Source of the DNA: Planctomycetota bacterium
GTDB lineage: Bacteria; Planctomycetota; J058; JAJDCP01
Assembly (NCBI GenBank): GCA_029260765.1
Contig: JAJDCP010000124.1
Span: 1-64,000, forward strand
Direction: 5' to 3'
Length of the DNA: 64,000 nucleotides
The notes beneath the pieces were generated by a model that saw only the letters and a program-made list of their open reading frames with translations, was not told where the DNA came from and did not search any database. Both the position numbers and the translations under genes were made by a program. Each line of letters begins with the position of its first letter. Position 1 is the stretch's first letter. Below, one piece after another: positions 25,067 to 32,793 of the stretch.

Positions 25067-26305
25067 TCAAGGCAAGCTCAGCTCACTCGCATACAAACGC
25101 GTCTCGAGCAGCTGTCCCGCCAGCCAGGGCCAATCATAGCCCTCAAGAGGGCAGGAATAATTGACAACGTAGAACTTGCCGCTCGCCAACGGCAACACCC
25201 CAGCAAAGGCCGTATCGCCACGCGAGGGCAGATCCTGAAGCGGCACCGCCGCGAGCGCCTCGAGGTCGAGCTTGTACAGACAAGTGCGCTTGCGGGTCAG
25301 CGAGTAGCGCGCCAGCGACCAGCCCCTCCGCAGGCTGTCCGGCCAGGAATCCGAGCCGCGCAGGAATGCCCCGGCCACGTTGCGCCTGCCGAGCAGATAG
25401 AATTCTCCCGCATGGAGAAACATCGCGGCCGAATCGATCTTGTACGGGCTGAACCGGCTCTCCCAATCAGTCAGATCCCCGGCCTCTGCGCGGCAGACAA
25501 GCGTTCCCGCCACCTCCAGGCGGACCGTCGCGATCAAATTGCCCTCGGCATCGAAGCAGAATTCCCCTTCCTCGGCCCCGGTAGCGGAGATCTGGGGGGC
25601 TTCGGAGATCGGTTCCCAGCTCCAACCATCGGTCGAACGCAGCAGCCGCACATCGCCCGGCCGGTCTTCCACGGTGTACAGTCCCGCGCCGTTGTAGACC
25701 GACATATAGGCAGTATCCGCGCGGCTGCGCACCCTCCAGACCACGTAGCCCGGCTGATAGACATCCTGTGGTGCACTGAAGCTGCCTTCGTCCTGGAGCA
25801 CGCAGGCCTGGATAGACTGGGGCTCGAACGCCCAGGCCGAGGTTCCCGCACGGAAGAAATAGAAGAACAGACGCCCAGCGATCACCGCGAAGCGGGGCTC
25901 TCTCACGTCGCATCCGAGCGCGATCTGATGCTCGAGTCGCCAGCTCTGGCGGTCTTCTGAGCTGACGATCAGCAGGCGCGCGTCTGTCGAGGCGAAGTGG
26001 ATCGCGGCGCTGCGGAAGGCCAGCCAGGTCCGGCCCTGCCAGGCGATCACATCGCAGTTGTTGTTGGACGCCCCCAAGCCCAGGCTATCTGGCAGGCCCG
26101 CTCCCGGCGCCAACTGCTGCCAGGGCGTCCAGGAGATGCCGGACGCCGCCTGGGTGTCGAAACGCGGCTCCTCATAGGCAGCCGCCAACCACAGCAACAG
26201 GGCCGCGAGCAACACACCCGGCACGAGCACCCAGCGCAACCTCTTACGCCAGCGTTGCCACCGGCTCGATGGGGGAGGCGGAGCAGACACGGTTGGCATC
26301 TCCAT
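25067..26305 (-). CDS. Membrane-anchored beta-propeller protein, sialidase-like (412 aa)
   Basis: One N-terminal membrane segment (about 26-46) follows a Pro/Arg-rich cytoplasmic stub, so the rest is probably outside the inner membrane. The outer part has repeated 'WLAFRSAAIHFAS', 'RLLIVSSEDRQSWRLE' and 'VRLLRSTDGWSWE' units, the Asp-box style (S-x-D-x-x-x-x-W) of sialidase/BNR propellers. Catalytic Arg/Tyr residues of true sialidases cannot be assigned, so a binding or other glycoside role is possible. Start at ATG 26305 (ATG 26299 also possible); the long upstream frame overlaps the divergent SDR gene and is rejected. Confidence 0.7.
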   Translation of the reverse strand: MEMPTVSAPPPPSSRWQRWRKRLRWVLVPGVLLAALLLWLAAAYEEPRFDTQAASGISWTPWQQLAPGAGLPDSLGLGASNNNCDVIAWQGRTWLAFRSAAIHFASTDARLLIVSSEDRQSWRLEHQIALGCDVREPRFAVIAGRLFFYFFRAGTSAWAFEPQSIQACVLQDEGSFSAPQDVYQPGYVVWRVRSRADTAYMSVYNGAGLYTVEDRPGDVRLLRSTDGWSWEPISEAPQISATGAEEGEFCFDAEGNLIATVRLEVAGTLVCRAEAGDLTDWESRFSPYKIDSAAMFLHAGEFYLLGRRNVAGAFLRGSDSWPDSLRRGWSLARYSLTRKRTCLYKLDLEALAAVPLQDLPSRGDTAFAGVLPLASGKFYVVNYSCPLEGYDWPWLAGQLLETRLYASELSLP

Positions 26306-26416
26306 GGAATCACAGTCAAGTGTAGCAGACCGCGGGCACGGAACGATCGTGTCACGCCGAACAAGCGTTGAGAAGCCCGCCCGCTCATGGCAGAATCGCT
26401 CGCCTGGAGGGATGCA

Positions 26417-27406
26417 ATGACCGTCGTCGTGACCGGAGCCAGTGGCCATGTGGGCGTCAACCTGGTGTCCAGCCTGCTCGCCGCAGGTCGCAAGGTGCGC
26501 GTGCTGGTGCACCAACAGAACGGATTTGATGGCGAGGTCGAGAAGATCCGTGGCGACATCACCGTGGCGGACAGCCTCGAAGAAGCCTTCGCCGGCGCCG
26601 AGACGGTCTTCCACCTGGCTGCACGCATCTCGATCAGCGGCGACCAGGGTGGACTGGTCACCCGTACCAACGTCGAAGGCGTCCGCAACGTCGCGCGTGC
26701 TGCCTTGCGCGCTGGAGCGCGCCGGATGGTGCACGTCAGCTCGATCCACGCCTTCGAGCAGGAGCCGCTGGATCAACCTCTGGACGAAACGCGCGCCCGC
26801 TGCAGCGGGCCCCGCCACTTCGCCTACGACCGCTCCAAGGCCCTCGGCGAGGCCGCCCTGCGCGAGGTGATGGCCGAGGGACTCGACGCCGTCATCGTCC
26901 ACCCGACCGCGATCGTTGGTCCCGCGGACCGCGCACCATCCCGTATGGGCCGGGTCTGTCTTGATCTGTACCACCGTCGCCTGCCTGCTCTGGTGCGCGG
27001 GGGCTTCGATTGGGTCGATGTGCGTGACGTCGTCGAGGGGATCCTGGCCGCCGAGACGCGCGGTCGACCCGGCGAGAACTACCTGCTGTCGGGCAACTGG
27101 CATGCGGTCTCGGAGCTGGCTGCGCTGGTGGGCGAGATCACCGGAGTGCAGCCCCCGAAAATGGTCGTGCCGATGTGGCTGGCACGCCTGAGCGCTCCTC
27201 TGGTGGCGCTGGCCACGTTCTGGAGCAAGGAGGAGCCCCGCTTCTCCTCTGAGGCCCTGGCCGCTCTGCGCGCCAACCGCCGCGTGCTCCATAGCAAAGC
27301 CGGCCGGGAGCTCGGCTACCAGCCGCGTCCATTGCGCCAGACCCTGCAGGATCTCTTCAGCTGGTTCGAGAGTCAAGGTCAACTGCAGTCTGCCCGAGGA
27401 TCTTGA
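26417..27406 (+). CDS. NAD-dependent epimerase/dehydratase (extended SDR, 329 aa)
   Basis: The nucleotide-binding motif TGASGHVG at the start, catalytic YDRSK (YxxxK) at about 142-146, and 'HVSSIHAF' ahead of it show an extended short-chain dehydrogenase, similar to the 3-beta-hydroxysteroid dehydrogenase/dihydroflavonol reductase branch. ATG 26417 follows GGAGGG. The stop is one base before cysD, so it is co-transcribed with the sulfate activation genes although no direct pathway link is known. Substrate unknown. Confidence 0.85.
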   Translation: MTVVVTGASGHVGVNLVSSLLAAGRKVRVLVHQQNGFDGEVEKIRGDITVADSLEEAFAGAETVFHLAARISISGDQGGLVTRTNVEGVRNVARAALRAGARRMVHVSSIHAFEQEPLDQPLDETRARCSGPRHFAYDRSKALGEAALREVMAEGLDAVIVHPTAIVGPADRAPSRMGRVCLDLYHRRLPALVRGGFDWVDVRDVVEGILAAETRGRPGENYLLSGNWHAVSELAALVGEITGVQPPKMVVPMWLARLSAPLVALATFWSKEEPRFSSEALAALRANRRVLHSKAGRELGYQPRPLRQTLQDLFSWFESQGQLQSARGS

Positions 27407-27407
27407 T

Positions 27408-28301
27408 ATGAGGCCCTACACGCTCAGCGAGTTGCAAGAGCTGGAAGCAGAGAGCATCCACATCATGCGCGAGGTCGCGGCGGAATTCGAACGGCCTGTG
27501 CTGCTCTATTCGGTCGGGAAAGACAGCTCCTGTCTCGTGCGTCTGGCGCAGAAGGCCTTCCATCCCGGACCGATTCCGTTTCCCCTGCTGCATGTCGACA
27601 CCGGCTACAAATTCTCCGCGATGGTCAGCTTCCGTGACACCTTCGTCGCTTCGATAGGCGCGCAGCTCAAGGTCCACTACAGCCGCGGAACCGGACCGGA
27701 TCCAGCCAACCCCTTCGACCTGGGCACGCAACGCTGTTGCGGTCTGCTCAAGACCGAAGGACTGTTGCGCGCCCTGCGTGAGGGCCGCTTCGACGCAGCT
27801 ATCGGCGGAGCGCGCAGGGATGAGGAGAAGTCGCGCGCCAAAGAACGGGTCTATTCCTTCCGCGACCGCCACGGCCAATGGGACCCCAAGCGCCAGCGGC
27901 CTGAGCTGTGGAATCTCTACAACGGGCTGCATCGCTCCGATGAGCACATCCGCGTGTTCCCGCTTTCCAATTGGACCGAGCTCGACGTGTGGCGCTACAT
28001 AGCCCAGGAAGAGATCCCTGTGGTTCCCCTGTATTTTGCCCAGAAACGATCGATGATCGAGATCGACGGGCAGCTGTTCATGCCCGGCAGCGGCCACCCC
28101 GGAGCAGTGCAGGAGGTGATGTGCCGCTTCCGCAGCCTCGGCTGCGCCCCGTGCACCGGTGCCGTCCGCTCCACGGCCCTCAGCGTGGTCGAGATCATCG
28201 CCGAGCTCGAGGCCGTGCGTGATTCGGAGCGTGCCCAACGTGTGATCGACCACGACAGCGATGGCTCGATGGAGACCAAGAAACGAGAGGGGTATTTCTA
28301 A
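27408..28301 (+). CDS. cysD: Sulfate adenylyltransferase subunit 2 (297 aa)
   Basis: PP-loop ATP pyrophosphatase motif SVGKDSS near residue 34-40, plus the CysD blocks 'LLHVDTGYKF', 'GGARRDEEKSRAKERVYSFRD' and 'FPLSNWTELDVW', and the C-terminal 'RKREGYF'-type end (KKREGYF). With CysN it makes adenosine phosphosulfate from sulfate and ATP in the cytoplasm. Full length. The next gene starts immediately after the TAA, so the subunits are translationally coupled. Confidence 0.97.
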   Translation: MRPYTLSELQELEAESIHIMREVAAEFERPVLLYSVGKDSSCLVRLAQKAFHPGPIPFPLLHVDTGYKFSAMVSFRDTFVASIGAQLKVHYSRGTGPDPANPFDLGTQRCCGLLKTEGLLRALREGRFDAAIGGARRDEEKSRAKERVYSFRDRHGQWDPKRQRPELWNLYNGLHRSDEHIRVFPLSNWTELDVWRYIAQEEIPVVPLYFAQKRSMIEIDGQLFMPGSGHPGAVQEVMCRFRSLGCAPCTGAVRSTALSVVEIIAELEAVRDSERAQRVIDHDSDGSMETKKREGYF

Positions 28302-30221
28302 ATGCCGCACTCGCCGACGATCATGCCGAGTAGCCTGCTGCGCTTCGCGACCGCAGGCAGCGTTGATGATGGCAAGTCCACGTTGATCGGCCGCTTGCTG
28401 GTCGACGCCCGCGGCGTGTACCAGGATCAGATCGATGCGCTGCGCAGCGCCTCTCCGGAGGGCAAGCTCGACCTGGCGTTGGTCACCGATGGCCTGAAGG
28501 CCGAGCGCGAGCAGGGCATCACCATCGATGTGGCGTACCGCTATTTCAACACGGCACGCCGCAAGTTCATCATCGCCGACACGCCAGGTCACGAGCAGTA
28601 CACGCGCAACATGGCCACGGGCGCGTCCACGGCACAACTGGTCTTGTTGCTGATCGACGCGCGCAAAGGTGTGATCACGCAGACACGGCGGCACGCCTTC
28701 ATCGCGTCGCTGCTCGGCATCCAACGCTTCGTGATCGCGGTCAACAAGATCGACCTGGTCGACTTCAGCCAGGCGGTCTTCGAGAAGATCCGCGCCGACT
28801 TCGAGAGCTTCGCCGTGCGGTTGAGCATCCCCAGCCTCGACTTCATCCCCGTCAGCGCGCTGTACGGCGACAACGTCATCAGCCGGAGCCCCCGCACACC
28901 CTGGTACCACGGCCCCAGCCTGCTCGATCAACTCGAGACGAGCTATGTCGACGGCGACCGCAATCTGATCGACTTCCGCTTCCCGGTGCAGTGGGTCATC
29001 CGCGCACAACGGCGCGCCTACGCCGGCCAGCTGCACTCTGGAGTCGTGCGCCCCGGCGACGCAGTGGTCGTGCTTCCTTCGATGCGCCGCAGCGTTGTGC
29101 GTCGCATCGTCACCTGGGAAGGCAATCTCAGCGAGGCCTTCGCGCCGATGTCGGTGGCCCTTGAGCTCGAAGACGAGCTGGACGTCGGCCGTGGGGATCT
29201 GATCGTGCGTACCGACAACATCCCCACCCTCACCAACCACCTCGAGGCGATGGCCGTCTGGATGGGGGACGATCCGCTCGACACGGACCGGACCTACTTG
29301 TTGAAGCACACGACCCGCCTGGTCAAAGCCCGCGTCGACACCCTGCGTTACGCGACCGACGTCAACACACTGCGCCGCACACAGCCCGAGACGCTGTCGC
29401 TCAATGGGATCGGCCGGTTGGCCATCAGCACCCACCAACCACTCTTCGTCGATCACTACAATCAAAACCGCCACCAGGGCTGCTTCATCCTGATCGACCC
29501 GGACACGCACCACACAGTCGCTGCGGGCATGATCCTCGACCGCCAATCCAGCGAGCCCAGCAGCCAGCACAGCGACTCGGACTTCTCCGGGGCGCCGGGG
29601 TTCCCCAGCCCGCCCGCAGCCCCCCAACTGCTGACACCGGTCGGCAGCAGGGTCGGCCCGGGCGAACGCGCGCAACTGCTGGGACATCGCCCCCTGACCG
29701 TATGGCTGACCGGCTTGTCCGGTGCCGGTAAGTCGACCATCGCTCGAGAGCTCGAGGCGCGCCTGTTCGGAGAGCAGGTTCAGGTCTCACGCCTCGACGG
29801 CGACAACCTGCGCGGCGGGCTCAACCGTGACCTCGGATTCAGCGCGGCGGACCGCAGCGAGAATATCCGGCGCGCCGCTGAGGTCGCCCGGCTCTTCAAC
29901 GACGCGGGCGCGGTAGTGCTGGTCGCCTGCATCGCCCCCTATGCCGCCGACCGCCAGCGGGCCCGCGCGACGATCGGTGCCCGCCGTTTCATGGAGGTGC
30001 ATATCCACGCGCCGCTGGAAGTCTGCGAGCGACGCGATCCCAAGGGCCTGTACCGCCGGGCGCGCCAGGGCTTGCTCCAGGATTTCACCGGCGTCGACGC
30101 GCCGTACGAAGAGCCACGCAATCCCGACCTTCGGCTCGACACCTCCGAGCGGGACCTGCAGAGTTGTCTGGATCGGCTGATCCGCGCCGTGTTGGAGCGG
30201 ATCCGACCCGTGGGAGATTGA
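28302..30221 (+). CDS. cysNC: Bifunctional sulfate adenylyltransferase subunit 1 / APS kinase (639 aa)
   Basis: The N-terminal GTPase half has GSVDDGKST (G1), DTPGHEQYTRNM (G3) and NKIDLVD (G4), with 'DARKGV'. A Ser/Pro-rich linker (about 410-455) leads to the APS kinase half with GLSGAGKST (P-loop, about 472-480) and 'LDGDNLRGGLNRDLGFS'. It activates APS synthesis by GTP hydrolysis and then phosphorylates APS to PAPS. Starts directly after the cysD stop. No cysH or cysJI is in the window, so the PAPS may also feed sulfotransferases. Confidence 0.96.
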   Translation: MPHSPTIMPSSLLRFATAGSVDDGKSTLIGRLLVDARGVYQDQIDALRSASPEGKLDLALVTDGLKAEREQGITIDVAYRYFNTARRKFIIADTPGHEQYTRNMATGASTAQLVLLLIDARKGVITQTRRHAFIASLLGIQRFVIAVNKIDLVDFSQAVFEKIRADFESFAVRLSIPSLDFIPVSALYGDNVISRSPRTPWYHGPSLLDQLETSYVDGDRNLIDFRFPVQWVIRAQRRAYAGQLHSGVVRPGDAVVVLPSMRRSVVRRIVTWEGNLSEAFAPMSVALELEDELDVGRGDLIVRTDNIPTLTNHLEAMAVWMGDDPLDTDRTYLLKHTTRLVKARVDTLRYATDVNTLRRTQPETLSLNGIGRLAISTHQPLFVDHYNQNRHQGCFILIDPDTHHTVAAGMILDRQSSEPSSQHSDSDFSGAPGFPSPPAAPQLLTPVGSRVGPGERAQLLGHRPLTVWLTGLSGAGKSTIARELEARLFGEQVQVSRLDGDNLRGGLNRDLGFSAADRSENIRRAAEVARLFNDAGAVVLVACIAPYAADRQRARATIGARRFMEVHIHAPLEVCERRDPKGLYRRARQGLLQDFTGVDAPYEEPRNPDLRLDTSERDLQSCLDRLIRAVLERIRPVGD

Positions 30222-30292
30222 GCCCTCGAAGCGTCTGCCGCGCTTGCGGTTGGAGCGCTGGTCACTGAGGTGCAACGGACTACGAATTCATC

Positions 30293-30298
30293 TATACT
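30293..30298 (+). promoter_or_regulatory. Possible -10 element (TATACT) for the FHA-roadblock-PATAN gene
   Basis: TATACT, 30 bases upstream of the probable start region at 30328-30343. The -35 region has no clear consensus. It places the transcription start near 30305, downstream of the TTG at 30244, so the TTG start would not be in this transcript. Confidence 0.35.
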
Positions 30299-30327
30299 CA
30301 CGCCGGGGTGGAGACAGGGGGCCAGCC

Positions 30328-32793
30328 ATTCCATTTCTTCAGGTGATCAGTGGGAAGCACAAAGGCTTGCGCGTCCCTCTGCAGGAGAGCCTGTCCGTGG
30401 GCAAGAACCCCGATGCGGGGCTCTCGCTGCAAGATGCCGGCATCTCTGCAGAGCATGCACGCATCGAAGCCGAGGGCGAGGCTCTCTTCATCAGCGACCT
30501 CGAAAGCGAATTCGGTACCTACCTCAACGGCCGCCGCCTGACGACCCGCGAGCGCCTCAATCCAGGCGACCACCTGCGTTTCCACACGGTGCTGGTCGAT
30601 GTCAGCGCCGAGCCTGCCGCCGCACGTCAGAACTCGCCCGCTGCCCGGCCCCCGAAAGCTGATGCTCCGCCAGCGGGGCGACCGCGATCTCTGCCCAAGC
30701 TGGCTACCCCGACGAAACCGCGCACGCTTCGTTCGGCGCGGCCGAATACCGCCCAGTTGCCTGTCTCCAAGCCGCCTGTCCCCAGCCGTGGGCCGATGAC
30801 GCTGCGAGCCCCCAAGTCACAAGGCCCCGCAACCAAAGGCCGGAGGCCACGCAGAGCGATGGAGGGCGAGCAGCTGAAGCCTGTGCGGCCCCGGTCGATG
30901 ACGATCCGTAGCACCCCCACAGGACGACCTCCCCAGGCGCTCTCGGGGCGCCGAGCTCCCCGCCCTCCCGAGGTCGGGGGCCCGCCCTCTGATTTTGGTC
31001 CGCGCAGCCCGACCCAGCGAATACTCCCTGCCTTGTCGCGACCGAACGCTGACGGTGTGCGGCGCGCCGTCCCCGCCCTGCCTCGTCCCAGGCCCGAAAA
31101 ACCACCTGCGCCAGCATATCCCGATCGTCCGGCTCCGTTGGAGAAACTGGCCCAACGAGAGATGGAGCCCCCCGCGAGCGACTTCAACCAGCCGCAGGAG
31201 CCTCTAGCGCCGCCGTATCGGCCCGGAAAGAAGACACGGCGCCTGGTCGAGTACAGCAGCCAGATCCTCGGCGCCGTCTTGCGTGACCTCGAGGGGGCGG
31301 CAGCCTGCGCAGCCATCGACCTGCGCAGTGGCATGTGCCTCAACGTGCAGCACATCTTTCCCAACCTGCCCCGGGAGACAGAACATTTCATCGCCCAGGC
31401 AGCGCTCGACACCTTCTCAGGAAGCAGCCTGCAGCGGCTGGAGAAATACTGGGGTGCGGGGGAATGGAAGACCCCCGAAGAGCTCTTCCTCAAGTCAGCC
31501 AACGTGCTCTACTTCATGAAAGCCGTGCCCGCCAAGTCGCTCCTGCTTGTGGTCATCACAGCCAAGACCGCAAACCTCGCCCTGGGATGGCTGAAGTTGC
31601 GCGACGCCGCCCAACAGATCGGACGCCACTCAGGCAGCATGGACAAAGGGCCGAGACCCAAGCTGGTCGAGAACGGACGGATGTTGGCGCTGCTGGAGCA
31701 TGAGAACGAGAAGACCCACAACGAGACCTCCGCCGCGCCTTCGCGGCGCAGTGACGACTCCGACGGATTCTTCGCGGTCCAGACGGCACTGCGGAGCGAG
31801 TTCAACGACAGCCAGGCCAAATCGTTCTCGGGAGACCTGGGGAACTTCGGTCTGACCAGCGTGCTGCAGTTGATTTCGCGCGAGTGCAAGACCGGCCTCT
31901 TCCAGGTCGAAGCCGCCAACCGCAACCTGTCGATCGTGTTCGAGAAAGGACGCATCGCAACCGGCTGGTGGGGTGAAGAGTCCCCCAACCACGGCCTGCT
32001 CGATCTGCTCGGCCGACGCGGCTTCGCCCCCAAGGCAACGCTCACCAAGGTGGGCCGCCGCAGCAGCTTCCGCAATATCCCCCTGATCGATGCGCTGCTC
32101 GAGTCGGGCTGCGTCTCGCCGGACGAGTTGGCCGACTGCACGGGGCAGCTCCTCACCGATCGTATTCTCGAGACGATGCTCTGGAAAGATGGCAAGTACA
32201 CCTTCCACCCCGGACGGCATCCCCACAACAGCTATGGCGAACCGATCGACGTCGAACGCCTGCTCTTCAGGGGGGCCTTGATCGCCGACGAGCTCCCACG
32301 CATCCGCCGCGTGCTGCCCCACAACCAGGTGGAGATCTCACCGTTGGCTGGGCCGGTAGAGAGCCTGCCTGACGATCTGCAGGCGTTCTATCAGAGGCTG
32401 CCGTCACGAGCCATGCCCGTCAGCGCCATCCAATCCCGTGTTCCCGAGGGCTGGTTCGATTGCTTGAAGAAACTGTACGACCTGCAGAAGCATGGCTGCC
32501 TCCGCGTGTATACAGCTGATTCCGACACCTATGACGACATCGTGCAGGCCGTCGAACAAGAACCCGATCTGGCACTGCCTCCGGTGCGCAGCACGGTCGT
32601 AGAGCTGACAGGGCAGGCGCGGCTCCGGATGCTGCGCAAGGCTGCCGGACTGGGCATCCGCGACGCAGCACGCCGGGTGGGCGTGCAGCCCGAGGAGTGG
32701 AAACGTTGGGAGAGAAACCTGCGGCCGATACCGATTCCGTACCGGAGCCGTATTCTGGCGTTCCTCCCGGATGCCTCCGAGATCTTCGAGTAA
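30328..32793 (+). CDS. FHA - roadblock-like - PATAN (DUF4388) - HTH signalling protein (821 aa)
   Basis: Domain order: FHA (about 1-85, 'SVGKNPDAGLSLQDAGISAEHARI', phosphothreonine binding), a long Pro/Arg-rich linker (about 95-300), a roadblock/LC7-like domain (about 305-430, 'GAVLRDLEGAAACAAIDLRSGMCL'), PATAN/DUF4388 (about 495-640, 'GDLGNFGLTSVLQLISRECKTGLFQVE') and a C-terminal HTH (about 770-805, 'GIRDAARRVGVQPEEWKRWE'). The start is uncertain: alignment with FHA paralogues points to ATT 30328 (AGGGGG upstream) or GTG 30343; TTG 30244 would precede the likely promoter. Followed by a kinase gene, so it may read out kinase activity. Confidence 0.75.
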   Translation: MPFLQVISGKHKGLRVPLQESLSVGKNPDAGLSLQDAGISAEHARIEAEGEALFISDLESEFGTYLNGRRLTTRERLNPGDHLRFHTVLVDVSAEPAAARQNSPAARPPKADAPPAGRPRSLPKLATPTKPRTLRSARPNTAQLPVSKPPVPSRGPMTLRAPKSQGPATKGRRPRRAMEGEQLKPVRPRSMTIRSTPTGRPPQALSGRRAPRPPEVGGPPSDFGPRSPTQRILPALSRPNADGVRRAVPALPRPRPEKPPAPAYPDRPAPLEKLAQREMEPPASDFNQPQEPLAPPYRPGKKTRRLVEYSSQILGAVLRDLEGAAACAAIDLRSGMCLNVQHIFPNLPRETEHFIAQAALDTFSGSSLQRLEKYWGAGEWKTPEELFLKSANVLYFMKAVPAKSLLLVVITAKTANLALGWLKLRDAAQQIGRHSGSMDKGPRPKLVENGRMLALLEHENEKTHNETSAAPSRRSDDSDGFFAVQTALRSEFNDSQAKSFSGDLGNFGLTSVLQLISRECKTGLFQVEAANRNLSIVFEKGRIATGWWGEESPNHGLLDLLGRRGFAPKATLTKVGRRSSFRNIPLIDALLESGCVSPDELADCTGQLLTDRILETMLWKDGKYTFHPGRHPHNSYGEPIDVERLLFRGALIADELPRIRRVLPHNQVEISPLAGPVESLPDDLQAFYQRLPSRAMPVSAIQSRVPEGWFDCLKKLYDLQKHGCLRVYTADSDTYDDIVQAVEQEPDLALPPVRSTVVELTGQARLRMLRKAAGLGIRDAARRVGVQPEEWKRWERNLRPIPIPYRSRILAFLPDASEIFE

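Noticed and set aside
26306..27382. Extension of the sialidase-like gene to the right
   Set aside because: Overlaps the divergent SDR gene, and the signal anchor begins at 26305.
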